Below, one piece after another: positions 17,894-28,270 of a stretch of 64,000 bases of DNA. The notes below the pieces were generated by a model, which did not search any database, had not been told where the DNA came from, and saw only the letters and a list, made by a program, of their open reading frames with translations. The position numbers were made by a program, and so were the translations under genes. This DNA is from an uncultured Lachnospiraceae bacterium. GTDB lineage: Bacteria; Bacillota; Clostridia; Lachnospirales; Lachnospiraceae. Location: contig CACXEU010000099.1 in NCBI GenBank assembly GCA_902766735.1, forward strand, positions 1 to 64,000. The letters run 5' to 3'. Position 1 is the stretch's first letter. Each line of letters opens with the position of its first letter.

Positions 17894-18325
17894 ATGGAGT
17901 ACATGTTATGGGTTTGGCTTGGAGCATTTTTGGTGTTTATCGCTTTCGAATTAATATCCTTAGGGTTAACGACTATATGGTTCGCGATAGGTGCACTCGC
18001 AGCGGAAGTGGTTTACCTTTGTGGTGGTGGACTAATCTTACAGCTAGTAGTGTTCTTTGTCGTTTCGATTGCCGTCTTGTTACTTGTTAGGCCGTATGCG
18101 GTGAAATACTTTAATACCGGTACGAAAAAGACGAATATCGAAGCCTTAGAAGGAAAAACTGCAAAAGTTGTCGAGACGATTGACAACATTGCGTCTACGG
18201 GTAGAGTCTTTGTGGATGGAGTTGAGTGGACTGCCAGATGTGAAAATGATCAAACAATCGAAAAAGATTCCTTGGTAACTGTCAAAGAAATCCAAGGGGT
18301 AAAATTAATTGTAGAAAAGAAATAA
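17894..18325 (+). CDS. NfeD-like membrane protein
   Basis: 143 residues: two or three membrane segments in the first 75 residues, then a short OB-fold domain (ALEGKTAKVVETIDN through GVKLIVEKK). This is the short NfeD type. NfeD proteins are almost always encoded next to an SPFH/stomatin gene and are thought to partner it in membrane microdomain or protease control; exactly that gene follows after 26 nt. TATAAT at 17856-17861 is the likely -10. Confidence 0.88.
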   Translation: MEYMLWVWLGAFLVFIAFELISLGLTTIWFAIGALAAEVVYLCGGGLILQLVVFFVVSIAVLLLVRPYAVKYFNTGTKKTNIEALEGKTAKVVETIDNIASTGRVFVDGVEWTARCENDQTIEKDSLVTVKEIQGVKLIVEKK

Positions 18326-18351
18326 CTTAAATGAATGGAGGATTATAACAA

Positions 18352-19278
18352 ATGGGAGATTTAGGAGCAATTGTATTAATAGGGATTGTTGCAGTATTAG
18401 TAATTATTGTAGTTTCGTGTATTCAGATTGTGCCACAGGCACATTCTTATGTTATTGAAAGACTGGGAGCGTTCCAGGAAGTATGGTCAGTAGGTTTACA
18501 CTTCAAAGTGCCATTCCTCGACAGAGTTGCCAGAAAAGTGAACTTAAAGGAACAGGTGGCAGATTTTGAACCACAGCCGGTTATCACAAGAGATAACGTA
18601 ACTATGCAGATTGACACGATTATCTTTTATCAGATTACAGATCCGAAACTTTATGCTTACGGTGTTGAAAATCCAATCGTTGCCATTAAGAACTTAACAG
18701 CAACAACACTTCGTAACATTGTTGGTGATTTGGAATTAGATGAAACATTAACATCCAGAGAAACAATCAACGCAAGAATGCGTTCAGAACTTGATGTTGC
18801 TACGGATCCTTGGGGAATCAAAGTTAACCGTGTAGAATTAAAGAACATCATCCCGCCAAGAGATATTCAGGAAGCAATGGAAAAACAGATGAGAGCGGAA
18901 CGTGAAAAGCGTGAACAGATTCTTAGAGCAGAAGGTGAAAAGAAATCAGCCGTTCTGATTGCAGAAGGTAAGAAAGAAGCCGCAATCTTAAATGCGGAAG
19001 CTGATAACAGAGCAGCAGTATTAAAGGCTGATGCTGAAAAACAGAAGAAGATTCTTGAAGCTGAAGGTGAGGCAGCAGCGATTCTTAAGGTACAGCAGGC
19101 TACCGCTGATGGTATCAAAGTTATTAAGGAAGCTGGTGCTGATCAGGCCGTACTTACCATCAAGAGCTTGGAAGCATTTGCAGCAGCTGCTGATGGACAG
19201 GCTACAAAGATTATCATCCCTTCAGAAATTCAGGGGATTGCCGGAACAGTAAAGGCATTATCAGAAGTAGTAAAATAA
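18352..19278 (+). CDS. SPFH/Band 7 (stomatin-prohibitin) family protein
   Basis: 308 residues. One N-terminal membrane helix (about 5-25), an SPFH domain (about 28-185, with YVIERLGAFQEVWSVGLHFKVPF), then a long Ala/Glu/Lys coiled coil (about 180-250) and a hydrophobic tail. Such proteins oligomerise on the membrane and organise lipid or protease complexes (QmcA/HflK type). The neighbouring NfeD gene supports a working pair. AATGGAGG lies before the start. A GC-rich stem (19297-19315) follows the stop codon. Confidence 0.92.
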   Translation: MGDLGAIVLIGIVAVLVIIVVSCIQIVPQAHSYVIERLGAFQEVWSVGLHFKVPFLDRVARKVNLKEQVADFEPQPVITRDNVTMQIDTIIFYQITDPKLYAYGVENPIVAIKNLTATTLRNIVGDLELDETLTSRETINARMRSELDVATDPWGIKVNRVELKNIIPPRDIQEAMEKQMRAEREKREQILRAEGEKKSAVLIAEGKKEAAILNAEADNRAAVLKADAEKQKKILEAEGEAAAILKVQQATADGIKVIKEAGADQAVLTIKSLEAFAAAADGQATKIIIPSEIQGIAGTVKALSEVVK

Positions 19279-19340
19279 GAATGTTTTTTTGGAGAGTCCC
19301 ATGCTTTGCATGGGATTCCCTTTAGTAAGAAGGAGCTTAT

Positions 19341-19685
19341 ATGTTTAACGATAAAATAGTTCTGTGTGGTTCGAATGCCTACGAACGAAAATATTATCTG
19401 AATGAACAGTTTTCAAATCTTCCGGAACAGATTAAACAGGAATTGCAGATTATGTGTGTAATGTTCACGGAAGAAATTGGTGGAATCCTGTTGCTGGAGT
19501 TTCAGGAAGATGGAACCTTGCAGTTTACGACGCAGGCGAAGGAAGATGATATTCTCTATGATGATATCGGCAGTGGATTGAAGGTTCATCAGATGCAGGT
19601 AAATAAGAGAGATTTACTGGAAGCTTTAGAGCTTTACTATAGAGTATTCGTATTGGGAGAAGATGCAGATGTTATTGACGATTGA
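19341..19685 (+). CDS. Small uncharacterised protein, DUF6145-like
   Basis: 114 residues, soluble, acidic, with no signal peptide. I believe it belongs to the Lachnospiraceae family DUF6145 (opening [21 protein letters not shown]), but the assignment is from memory. It contains a predicted beta region ([18 protein letters not shown]) and a C-terminal helix ending in the acidic DADVIDD. Its 3' end overlaps the coaX start by 17 nt, so the two are translationally coupled. The function is unknown. Confidence 0.65.
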   Translation: MFNDKIVLCGSNAYERKYYLNEQFSNLPEQIKQELQIMCVMFTEEIGGILLLEFQEDGTLQFTTQAKEDDILYDDIGSGLKVHQMQVNKRDLLEALELYYRVFVLGEDADVIDD

Positions 19686-20445
19686 TGTAGGAAATACAAA
19701 TATTACGTTGGGACTTTTTGAAGGAAAAGAAGTGTATGCCACATTTCGAATTACCACAAAGAGTAATAAGACTTCTGATGAATATGGAACCTTGATTGTA
19801 GATATGATTCGAGGAAGAGGAATCAGCATTGAAAATATTGATAATGTCATTGTTGCTTCCGTTGTTCCAAAGGTAATGTATTCTTTAAACAGTGGAATCA
19901 TTAAATACCTTGGAATTGAACCGATTATTGTGGGTGTGGGAACCAAGACTGGAATTCGGATTAACAGAACTGATCCGAGGGAAGTGGGAACCGACCGTAT
20001 CGTGGATGCTGTGGCTGCCTACGAAATCTATGGAGGTCCATGTATTGTCATTGACTTTGGTACAGCTACCACTTATGATTTGATTCTGGAAAACGGTACC
20101 TTTGAAGCCGGTGTGACTTCTCCGGGAATCAAGATTTGTGCTAAGGCACTGTGGAATGAAACAGCGAAATTGCCGGAAGTTGAAATCGCAAAACCGGATA
20201 CTATTTTGGCAAGGGATACCATTACCAGTATGCAGGCTGGTATTGTTTACGGATACATTGGTCAGACAGAATATATTGTGGAACATATTAAGAAGGCAAG
20301 TGGAATTGAGAACCTGAAGGTCATTGCTACCGGAGGTATGGGACGTATCATTTATGAAAATACCGATTGTATTGATATTTATGACAGCCAATTGACTTTG
20401 CAGGGAATGCGCTTGATTTACGAAAAAAATAAAAATAGGAAATAA
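19669..20445 (+). CDS. coaX: Type III pantothenate kinase
   Basis: 258 residues from the ATG at 19669, which has GGGAGA 8 nt upstream; the in-frame ATG at 19663 is too close. It phosphorylates pantothenate in the first step of coenzyme A synthesis. Type III signatures are clear: [10 protein letters not shown] at the start, [13 protein letters not shown], and DFGTATTYD for phosphate and metal binding, then GVTSPGIKI and [10 protein letters not shown]. Like other CoaX proteins it belongs to the ASKHA fold. dusB follows at once. Confidence 0.93.
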   Translation: MLLTIDVGNTNITLGLFEGKEVYATFRITTKSNKTSDEYGTLIVDMIRGRGISIENIDNVIVASVVPKVMYSLNSGIIKYLGIEPIIVGVGTKTGIRINRTDPREVGTDRIVDAVAAYEIYGGPCIVIDFGTATTYDLILENGTFEAGVTSPGIKICAKALWNETAKLPEVEIAKPDTILARDTITSMQAGIVYGYIGQTEYIVEHIKKASGIENLKVIATGGMGRIIYENTDCIDIYDSQLTLQGMRLIYEKNKNRK

Positions 20446-20446
20446 A

Positions 20447-21409
20447 ATGAAAATAGGAACAATAGATATTGAGAATAGTATTGCATTGGGTCCAATGGCA
20501 GGTGTAACAGACCTGCCTTTTCGTTTCTTATGTAAGGAACAGGGGTGTGGACTGATGTACACGGAAATGGTAAGTGCCAAAGCCATTTTATATAAGAATA
20601 AAAATACGAAGCCATTACTGGAAATCGGAGAGCAGGAGCATCCGATAGGAGTTCAGCTATTTGGATCGGACCCGGACATTATGTCAGAAATCGGTGCACA
20701 GGTGGCAGAAGGCCCTTGTGATTTCATTGACATCAATATGGGATGCCCAGTGCCGAAAATTGTGAATAATCATGAAGGTTCCTTCTTATTAACGCAACCG
20801 AAACTGGTGGAAGAAATCCTGACAAAAATGGTGAAGTCGATTCCAAAACCGGTGACGGTAAAAATCCGAAAGGGATTCAAACATGGGGAAACTCAGGCTG
20901 TGGAAATTGCAAAGATTGCCGAAGCCAGCGGAGTGTCTGCGATTGCGGTTCATGGAAGAACCAGAGAACAGTACTACAGCGGTCAGGCGGACTGGGATGT
21001 GATTCGTGATGTGAAGAATGCAGTGAAGGTTCCTGTCATAGGAAATGGTGATATTTTCACGCCAGAAGATGCTAAGGCAATGAAAGAGTATACCAGATGT
21101 GATGGACTGATGATTGGACGTGCTGCCAGAGGAAATCCTTGGATTTTCCATCGGGTGAATCATTATCTGAAGACTGGAGAAATATTGCCGGAACCAACGA
21201 TGGATGAAGTTCGGGACATGATTATCCGTCATGCCAAACTGCTTTGCGACTTTAAGGGAGAGTACACGGCAGTTCGTGAAATGAGGAAACATATTGCCTG
21301 GTATACCCAAGGACAACCGCATTCTGCGAAATTGAGGAAGCGCTGCAATGAAATTACCAGTATGGATACTTTATATGAAGTAATCAATATGAAACTTACG
21401 GAAGAGTAA
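20447..21409 (+). CDS. dusB: tRNA-dihydrouridine synthase B
   Basis: 320 residues, full length for the family. It is an FMN enzyme that reduces uridines in tRNA to dihydrouridine. Visible motifs are GPMAGVTDLPFR, DINMGCPVPKIVNNHEGS (catalytic Cys), VHGRTREQYYSG and NGDIFTPEDA, then MIGRAARGNPWIF for FMN phosphate binding. It starts one base after the coaX stop codon, so the genes share an operon. Confidence 0.94.
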   Translation: MKIGTIDIENSIALGPMAGVTDLPFRFLCKEQGCGLMYTEMVSAKAILYKNKNTKPLLEIGEQEHPIGVQLFGSDPDIMSEIGAQVAEGPCDFIDINMGCPVPKIVNNHEGSFLLTQPKLVEEILTKMVKSIPKPVTVKIRKGFKHGETQAVEIAKIAEASGVSAIAVHGRTREQYYSGQADWDVIRDVKNAVKVPVIGNGDIFTPEDAKAMKEYTRCDGLMIGRAARGNPWIFHRVNHYLKTGEILPEPTMDEVRDMIIRHAKLLCDFKGEYTAVREMRKHIAWYTQGQPHSAKLRKRCNEITSMDTLYEVINMKLTEE

Positions 21410-21425
21410 GAGGAAGGAGTCGTAT

Positions 21426-22190
21426 ATGCCGGTAGCATGTATTACAGGAGCAAGTTCAGGAATCGGAAAGGAATTTGCCAAACAGTATGCAGAAAAGGGA
21501 TTTGACTTGATTCTCATTGCGAGAAACAGGGAAGCGATGGAACAGGTTGCCAGAGAGGTTTCTGTTCAGACAGAAGTGATTGTGTGTGATTTATCCAATG
21601 AAGTGGAGACACTGGAATTGGCAGAGCAACTAAAGCAACGAACTATTGATGTGTTTGTAAACAATGCCGGGTTTGGTAGCGTGGGCGATTTTGACCAGAT
21701 GGACTTATATAACGACCTGGATATGATTAATGTCAATATTAAGGCAATGCACATCTTAATGAAGAAATTGCTTCCGCAGTTTATCAAGCGAGATAAAGGT
21801 TATATTTTAAACGTGGCATCCAGTGCAGGACTTATGCCGGGGGGGCCATACATGGCAACGTATTATGCCACGAAAGCCTATGTGGTTAGCATGACCGGGG
21901 CGGTGTATGATGAGTTAAAACGTCGGAAAAGCAAGGTACACATCAGTGCACTGTGTCCGGGACCGGTGGATACGAAGTTTAATGATGTGGCAGGCGTAAA
22001 GTTTTCACTGCCGGGAATCAGTGCGAAGAAATGTGTAGCCTATGCGATTAAAATGCTGGCTAGAGGAAAACTCATGATTGTTCCTACTGTAACAATGAAA
22101 GCAGCGGTTTTGGGGGCACGATTGATTCCAAGAAGTGTGGCACTTCATATGACAGCAGGACAACAGAAAAAGAAAATTGCACAACTTTAG
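21426..22190 (+). CDS. Short-chain dehydrogenase/reductase
   Basis: 254 residues, classical SDR. TGASSGIG (residues 7-14) binds NAD(P)H, then VNNAGFG, a catalytic Ser in NVASSAG and YYATKAY (YxxxK). The mid-region PGPVDTKF and the C-terminal KKCVAYAIKMLARG resemble the YqjQ/DltE-like branch. The substrate is unknown. It is the last gene of the coaX-dusB run and is followed by a strong terminator. Confidence 0.88.
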   Translation: MPVACITGASSGIGKEFAKQYAEKGFDLILIARNREAMEQVAREVSVQTEVIVCDLSNEVETLELAEQLKQRTIDVFVNNAGFGSVGDFDQMDLYNDLDMINVNIKAMHILMKKLLPQFIKRDKGYILNVASSAGLMPGGPYMATYYATKAYVVSMTGAVYDELKRRKSKVHISALCPGPVDTKFNDVAGVKFSLPGISAKKCVAYAIKMLARGKLMIVPTVTMKAAVLGARLIPRSVALHMTAGQQKKKIAQL

Positions 22191-22242
22191 TCAAGGATAA
22201 ACAATTTTAGTCATTCTAATAACTTGTGCAATGTATATAATT

Positions 22243-22283
22243 AGAGATGGTGGAGGACAAGGTTTCCAAACCATCTCTTTTTT
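22243..22283 (+). terminator. Intrinsic terminator after the SDR gene
   Basis: AGAGATGGT (22243-22251) pairs perfectly with ACCATCTCT (22270-22278), followed by T. It lies inside the upstream extension of the phosphorylase frame, which shows that the extension is not translated. Confidence 0.9.
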
Positions 22284-22398
22284 GACCGAAAGATTTGCCC
22301 AATTGACTCCACCGTTTTCTATGCTGACTCAGAGAAAAAATACGCTAAATGACATTCTGAGAGAGCGTGGAACAAACTTGGAAAGAATGGAGAACGAA

Positions 22399-24792
22399 AT
22401 GAAATACGGATATTTTGATAATGACAAGAGAGAGTATGTGATTGATAAGATTGATGTCCCGGTGTCCTGGACAAATTATTTAGGGTTAAAGGATACCTGT
22501 GTGGTTATGAATCATACAGCTGGTGGCTACATGTTTCATAAGTCTCCGGAATATCACCGAATGACCAGATTCCATGGAAATACAGTGCCAATGGATCGTC
22601 CGGGTCATTACGTGTACATCAGAGACAATGATACAGAGGATTATTTTTCTATCTCATGGCAGCCGGTTTCAAAGGACTTAAATCAGGCAAAATATCGTTG
22701 CCGTCACGGACTCTCTTATTCCGTATTTGAGTGTGAATACGATAAATTAAAGGCATCCCAGAAGATGTCAGTTCCGATGAACGATGATGTGGAATTATGG
22801 GATGTAAAAATTAAGAATGAAGATGATAAACCGAGAAACCTAAGTGTATTCTCATACCTTGAGTTTTCATTTCATCATATTATGATAGACAATCAGAATT
22901 TTCAGATGAGTTTATATTGTGCAGGCTCTTCTTATGAAGATGGAGTCATTGAAAATGACCTTTTCTATGAAGAGTTTGGATTCCAGTTCTTTACTTCGAA
23001 TTTTGAACCGGATGGCTTTGATTGTCTTCGAGATACCTTTTTAGGTACTTATAATTCAGAAAACAACCCGCTGGCCGTCTCCCGCGGTCAGTGTTTCTCC
23101 TCTTTTGAAAAGGGCGGTAACCACTGCGGCTCCCTGCAGAAGAATCTTGTTCTGATGCCGGGAGAGGAGGTCCGCCTGATCTTTATCCTCGGTGAGGGTA
23201 ACAGAGAAGTAGGAAAGAAATATAAAGAAAAATACAGTGATTTTGCAGAAGTGGATAAAGTATATGAGGAATTAAAGGCGTACTGGGATGATAAGTGTTC
23301 CAGACTCGTTGTAAACACACCAAGTGATGCAATGAATACAATGCTTAACATCTGGAATCTGTATCAGTCAGAAATTAATGTCATGTTTTCCCGTTTCGCT
23401 TCCTTCATCGAAGTCGGTGGAAGAACAGGATTAGGATATCGTGATACTGCACAGGATTCCATGACGATTCCGCATTCCAATCCGGAAAAGTGTAAGGAAC
23501 GTATTTGTCAGTTGTTGAATGGTCTGACTTCTTATGGTTATGGACTTCATTTATTTGAACCTAGATGGTTCGAAAAAGAAAAAGAAGAAAAGAAACCATT
23601 TAAATCTCCAACAGTAGTTCCGGGAATTAATAAACAGGATATTATTCACGGCATTGAAGATGCCTGTGCAGATGATGCATTATGGCTGGTGCCATCCATC
23701 ATTGAATACATTAGAGAGACCGGAGATTTCAGCTTTGCAGATATGGAAATTGATTATGCTGACGAAGGAAGAGATACAGTTTATGATCATATGAAGCGTA
23801 TTCTGGATTTCTCTACGAAAGAAGTCGGCAGCACGGGAATCTGTAAAGGTCTGCGTGCAGACTGGAATGACTGCCTGAACTTAGGTGGTGGTGAAAGTGC
23901 CATGGTATCTTTCCTGCACTATTGGGCGTTAGATCATTTCATTGATTTGGCAACCTATTTAGGCAGAGACGAAGATGTTCAGAAATACAGTGAAATTGCA
24001 GAAAACGTAAAGGCTGTCTGTGATAAAGAATTGTGGGATGGAGACTGGTACATTCGTGGTATCACAAAGAATGGAAAGAAAATCGGTACCCATACCAATG
24101 AAGAAGGAAAGATTCATTTAGAAAGTAATGCATGGGCTGTTCTTTCCGGCGCTGCACCAAAAGAAAAGGCAGTGAAGGCGTTAGACAGCATTCATGAATA
24201 TTTAGCAACTCCATACGGAATCATGCTGAATGCACCATCTTATACCGTGCCCGATGATGATATTGGATTCATCACAAGAGTTTATCCGGGCGTCAAGGAA
24301 AATGGAGCAATCTTCTCCCACCCAAATCCATGGGTATGGGCAGCGGAATGTATGGTCGGAAACGGTGACAGAGCTATGGAATATTATGATTCCCTTTGTC
24401 CGTATAACCAGAATGACAAGATTGAAATTCGTCAGTCTGAACCATATTCTTACTGTCAGTTCATTATGGGAAAAGATCATACGGCATATGGTCGTGCAAG
24501 ACATCCGTTCATGACCGGTTCCGGTGGATGGTCATACTTCTCAGCAACAAGATATATGTTGGGAATCAGACCTGGATTTAACACGATGGAAATTGATCCA
24601 TGTATCCCGGCAGATTGGAAAGAGTTTTCGGTAAGTCGTGTATGGCGTGGAGCAACATATGATATCCATGTAACGAATCCAAACGGTGTTATGAAAGGTG
24701 TGAAGGAAATTAAATTAAACGGCGAAATCGTCAATGAAATTCCTGCAATGCCAGCCGGCACCACTACAAAAATCGAAATTATAATGGGATAA
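22399..24792 (+). CDS. chbP: N,N'-diacetylchitobiose phosphorylase (GH94)
   Basis: 797 residues from the ATG at 22399, which has GGAGA 5 nt upstream and whose MKYGYFDNDKREYVI opening matches known chitobiose phosphorylases. The family converts (GlcNAc)2 plus phosphate into GlcNAc-1-phosphate and GlcNAc. Supporting stretches are RPGHYVYIRDND, SRFASFIEVGGRTG, DTAQDSM, GLRADWNDCLNLGGGES (family acid catalyst near residue 488) and IFSHPNPW. There is no signal peptide, so it acts in the cytoplasm. The mutase, ABC importer, nagB and nagA downstream supply the rest of the route. Cellobiose phosphorylase is the alternative GH94 activity but fits neighbours and sequence less well. Confidence 0.88.
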   Translation: MKYGYFDNDKREYVIDKIDVPVSWTNYLGLKDTCVVMNHTAGGYMFHKSPEYHRMTRFHGNTVPMDRPGHYVYIRDNDTEDYFSISWQPVSKDLNQAKYRCRHGLSYSVFECEYDKLKASQKMSVPMNDDVELWDVKIKNEDDKPRNLSVFSYLEFSFHHIMIDNQNFQMSLYCAGSSYEDGVIENDLFYEEFGFQFFTSNFEPDGFDCLRDTFLGTYNSENNPLAVSRGQCFSSFEKGGNHCGSLQKNLVLMPGEEVRLIFILGEGNREVGKKYKEKYSDFAEVDKVYEELKAYWDDKCSRLVVNTPSDAMNTMLNIWNLYQSEINVMFSRFASFIEVGGRTGLGYRDTAQDSMTIPHSNPEKCKERICQLLNGLTSYGYGLHLFEPRWFEKEKEEKKPFKSPTVVPGINKQDIIHGIEDACADDALWLVPSIIEYIRETGDFSFADMEIDYADEGRDTVYDHMKRILDFSTKEVGSTGICKGLRADWNDCLNLGGGESAMVSFLHYWALDHFIDLATYLGRDEDVQKYSEIAENVKAVCDKELWDGDWYIRGITKNGKKIGTHTNEEGKIHLESNAWAVLSGAAPKEKAVKALDSIHEYLATPYGIMLNAPSYTVPDDDIGFITRVYPGVKENGAIFSHPNPWVWAAECMVGNGDRAMEYYDSLCPYNQNDKIEIRQSEPYSYCQFIMGKDHTAYGRARHPFMTGSGGWSYFSATRYMLGIRPGFNTMEIDPCIPADWKEFSVSRVWRGATYDIHVTNPNGVMKGVKEIKLNGEIVNEIPAMPAGTTTKIEIIMG

Positions 24793-24807
24793 CCCATATT
24801 AATAACA

Positions 24808-24834
24808 GGAGTGGAACATTTTATGTTTCACTCC
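24808..24834 (+). other. Intercistronic stem-loop
   Basis: GGAGTGGAACAT pairs with ATGTTTCACTCC with one mismatch. No T tract follows, so it is more likely an mRNA stability or attenuation element than a full terminator. Confidence 0.55.
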
Positions 24835-24878
24835 ATTATTAGAGCTTTAAAGTAGTAATTCAAAGAAAGGAGACAAAC

Positions 24879-26291
24879 ATGATAAAGTTTGGAACAGGTG
24901 GTTGGAGAACCATCATAGGAGATGAATTCATTAAAACAAACATCCAATTAATTGCCACAGCAATGTGTGACAAAATGGAGGCCGAAGGAAAGACAGATAA
25001 GGGGATCATCATCGGCTATGACAAGCGATTCTTATCAAAGGAAGCGATGCAGTGGTTGGGAATGGTTTTTGCAAAGAGAGGCATTAAGGCTCAACTGGTA
25101 AATAAAGCTGCTCCTACTCCTTTGATTATGTTTTGCGTTGAAAAGTATGAAATGCCTTACGGAATGATGGTTACCGCCAGTCATAACCCGGCTCTTTACA
25201 ATGGAATCAAGGTGTTTACATATGGTGGACGTGATGCAGATCAGGATCAGACCGATGAAATTGAACGTTATATTGAAAAGATTGATCCGGCTACTGTGGA
25301 AGAAATGCCATATGATGAAGCTGTGGAAAAGGGATTGATTGAAGAAATATATCCATTAAATGAATATATTGATAATATTATTGCGAATATCAATATGGAT
25401 GCTATCAAGAATGCAAGGCTGAAGATTGCGTTGGACCCAATGTACGGAGTATCGGAAATTCCTTTGAAGACATTATTATTGACTGCAAGATGCGATGTGG
25501 AAACAATTCATGATGTGCATGATACCTTGTTCGGTGGAAAACTTCCATCCCCATCGGCAAATACCTTGCGAGGTTTGATTTCCCGTGTAATGGACTATGA
25601 TTTTAATATCGGTATCGCCACAGACGGTGATGCAGACCGTTTAGGTGTTATTGATGATACAGGAAGATTCCTGCATCCAAATGATATCCTTGTACTTTTA
25701 TACTATTATCTAGTAAAATATAAGGGATGGCACGGTGCAGTGGTTCGAAATGTGGCGACTACCCATATGCTTGATAAGGTTGCAAAGCAGTTCGGAGAAG
25801 AATGCTATGAAGTGCCGGTAGGATTTAAACATATTTCTGCAAAGATGACAGAAGTGGATGCTGTAATTGGTGGAGAGTCTTCCGGTGGATTGACGGTAAG
25901 AGGTCATATTAACGGAAAAGATGGTATCTATGCAGCAATGCTGTTAATCGAAATGATTGCTGTCACAGGCAGAAAGATTTCTGAAATTTATAAAGACATT
26001 GAAGAAGAATGTGGCAGTATTTATATGGAAGAACGTGATTATCGTTTCAGCCCACAGAAGAAAGTGGAAGTGAATCATGTTCTGATGGAAGAAAAGAAAC
26101 TTCCGGAATTCCCATATGAAATTGAACGAGTTTCTTATATGGATGGATGTAAGGTTTACTTCAAGAATGGTGGATGGGTCATCGGACGATTCTCAGGAAC
26201 AGAACCATTGATTCGAATTTTCTGTGAAATGCCGAAGAAAGAAGAAGCCATTGAGGTTTGTGACATCTTTAAGGAATTTTTAGGTTTGTAA
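24879..26291 (+). CDS. Phosphohexomutase (phosphoglucomutase/phosphoacetylglucosamine mutase type)
   Basis: 470 residues, alpha-D-phosphohexomutase fold with all four active-site segments: phosphoserine S101 in TASHNP, Mg-binding DGDADR (249-254), sugar-binding GGESSGG (about 334-340) and phosphate loop RFSGTEP (about 437-443). The family moves phosphate between C1 and C6. Placed directly after a chitobiose phosphorylase, its likely role is turning GlcNAc-1-phosphate into GlcNAc-6-phosphate for NagA. Glucose-1-phosphate is an alternative substrate that sequence alone cannot exclude. Confidence 0.85.
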   Translation: MIKFGTGGWRTIIGDEFIKTNIQLIATAMCDKMEAEGKTDKGIIIGYDKRFLSKEAMQWLGMVFAKRGIKAQLVNKAAPTPLIMFCVEKYEMPYGMMVTASHNPALYNGIKVFTYGGRDADQDQTDEIERYIEKIDPATVEEMPYDEAVEKGLIEEIYPLNEYIDNIIANINMDAIKNARLKIALDPMYGVSEIPLKTLLLTARCDVETIHDVHDTLFGGKLPSPSANTLRGLISRVMDYDFNIGIATDGDADRLGVIDDTGRFLHPNDILVLLYYYLVKYKGWHGAVVRNVATTHMLDKVAKQFGEECYEVPVGFKHISAKMTEVDAVIGGESSGGLTVRGHINGKDGIYAAMLLIEMIAVTGRKISEIYKDIEEECGSIYMEERDYRFSPQKKVEVNHVLMEEKKLPEFPYEIERVSYMDGCKVYFKNGGWVIGRFSGTEPLIRIFCEMPKKEEAIEVCDIFKEFLGL

Positions 26292-26345
26292 TGAAAAAGC
26301 CAGACACAAAATAATACTGCAACATAAGATAATGGAGGAGAAACA

Positions 26346-28172
26346 TTGACTATTGGAAAGAAATTTCGTGGGACAATCAAGAAATCCAGTTTATCAATCG
26401 GAATGGTGCAGGTCATTATTTGGTGCTGGCTTTTGCCATATATTCTGGTATCCGCGTTTTGGTTATATTATACCGAAGAAAGAAATAACGAACAGATTAC
26501 AGAATCAGCAATGACTTCTGTGGGAAATGCCGCACAGTTTTGTGGACGAATGGTAGAGGAAACTATAAGCTTGTCTTTGCAGGCGTCTTATGATGAAGTT
26601 ATCCGAAGTAGCTATGAAAAATATCTGGTGGATCGGAAAGAAGATGAAATGTATAAGGATATTATGGCATATATGAAACGCCAGTATAAATATACAAAGC
26701 TGGTTTCCAACACGAAATTATTGTTCAACATGGAAACGAAGCAAAGCTATGAGACTTTTAGTAATCCAGCTGGTTCTAACTATAATAAGGCACAAAAAAT
26801 CACGGGACAGATGGTAAAGGCATTGAAAAAAGAAGCCAAGGATTTAGGAACAAAGACCAGGCTGGTCAGCGTGGACGGACATTTCTTCATGATTCGAAAT
26901 CTGGTAAGAAAGGACTTTACACCATTTGCAACGCTGGTATTTGAATTAAATACAGACACGATTTTTGAACCTTTGAAGAATGTGGCGTGGCAGCAGTCGT
27001 GGGAAGTATACATTGATGACAGTTTTATCACCACAAGCAAGGGAATTGACGGTCAGACATGGAATATGCTGGATGAATACTATAAAGAGCGTTTATCCTG
27101 GGAAAAAATCCCTCAGACCAATATTAAAAATACATTTTACGAAAGAAATAAACGAATTGCCAGTTCTGTTACCAACGTGAACGGACAGAAAATAACGATT
27201 GTCACAAAATTAAATGACAAGGATATTGTTAGTGAAAAGGGAACCTATATCATTGTTTATATTTTAATGTTCATTTTATTGATTCCATTGGTGTTAGCGA
27301 CGTTCCGCTTTTTCTACAGAAATATCACCCAGCCGATGGGAAACCTGATGGCAGCTTCCAGACATATTGAAAAGGGAGAATATGGATATAAAATTGAACC
27401 GTTCAATCGGAATGAGGAATTCGAGACCATGATTGATACCTTCAATCATATGTCGGGGAGTCTGGAAGAATCCTTTAACCGGATTTATGCAGAAGAAGTA
27501 GCGGCTCGGGATGCAAACATGAAAGCACTTCAGGCCCAAATTAATCCACACTTCCTGAATAATACATTGGAAATTATTAACTGGAAGGCAAGACTCAGTG
27601 GTAATGAAGATGTGAGCAGGATGATTTCATCCTTAAGTATCATGATGAATGCCACTATGGATCGCAAGAATGAAGCGTTTATTTCTATTGAAGAAGAATT
27701 AAAATATGTGGATGCGTATCTGTATATTATTTATGCCCGATTCGGTGGCAAGTTTAAGTTTGTGAAGGAAGTGGATGAAAAGGCACTTTCTTATAAGATT
27801 CCAAGACTGATTATTCAGCCATTGGTGGAAAACGTGGTGGAACACGGAGGAGACAATAGAGGAAATATGGAGGGACGATTAACCATTTCCTTGGAAGATG
27901 AATTCCTGAGAATCCGCGTGGAAAACAATGGTAATTTGACGGAAGAAAATAAGGAAAAGATTCGTAAACTTCTCTCCGAACCAAAACCGGGAGACAGTAA
28001 TGAAAATATTGGAATTCGAAACGTAAATCTACGACTGAAAATGCTCTATGGTGAAGAGAGCGGATTGACCATTAGTAATGAAGTAGAAGGATTGACTATT
28101 TGCGAAATTATCATTGAAAATAAGGAGGTCCTTCCAGAGAGAAAAAAACCGGAAAACAACAGGGAAATTTGA
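26346..28172 (+). CDS. Sensor histidine kinase, YesM family
   Basis: 608 residues with a TTG start supported by GGAGG 7 nt upstream. Membrane segments at about 22-43 and 301-322 enclose an extracellular sensor of ~255 residues, then HAMP, then a His_kinase domain with H402 in QINPHFLNNTLE and an ATPase domain (LVENVVEHGG, GIRNVNLRLKMLYG). YesM-type kinases sense sugars, often through the solute-binding protein of a linked ABC importer. Its partner is probably the YesN-like regulator at 31729, on the far side of the ABC genes. Confidence 0.92.
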   Translation: MTIGKKFRGTIKKSSLSIGMVQVIIWCWLLPYILVSAFWLYYTEERNNEQITESAMTSVGNAAQFCGRMVEETISLSLQASYDEVIRSSYEKYLVDRKEDEMYKDIMAYMKRQYKYTKLVSNTKLLFNMETKQSYETFSNPAGSNYNKAQKITGQMVKALKKEAKDLGTKTRLVSVDGHFFMIRNLVRKDFTPFATLVFELNTDTIFEPLKNVAWQQSWEVYIDDSFITTSKGIDGQTWNMLDEYYKERLSWEKIPQTNIKNTFYERNKRIASSVTNVNGQKITIVTKLNDKDIVSEKGTYIIVYILMFILLIPLVLATFRFFYRNITQPMGNLMAASRHIEKGEYGYKIEPFNRNEEFETMIDTFNHMSGSLEESFNRIYAEEVAARDANMKALQAQINPHFLNNTLEIINWKARLSGNEDVSRMISSLSIMMNATMDRKNEAFISIEEELKYVDAYLYIIYARFGGKFKFVKEVDEKALSYKIPRLIIQPLVENVVEHGGDNRGNMEGRLTISLEDEFLRIRVENNGNLTEENKEKIRKLLSEPKPGDSNENIGIRNVNLRLKMLYGEESGLTISNEVEGLTICEIIIENKEVLPERKKPENNREI

Positions 28173-28270
28173 TGGATTCTTGAGAGAAAAAGGAGACGGA
28201 CAACCACAGACAAATTGAACCAATTTAAGACAAATTTTAATTGTATTTTTACAAAATCAAGCAACAAAAT

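Noticed and set aside
22231-22398. 56-residue N-terminal extension of the GH94 protein
   Set aside because: It spans a perfect intrinsic terminator and lacks homologous character; known chitobiose phosphorylases start at MKYGYFDND.
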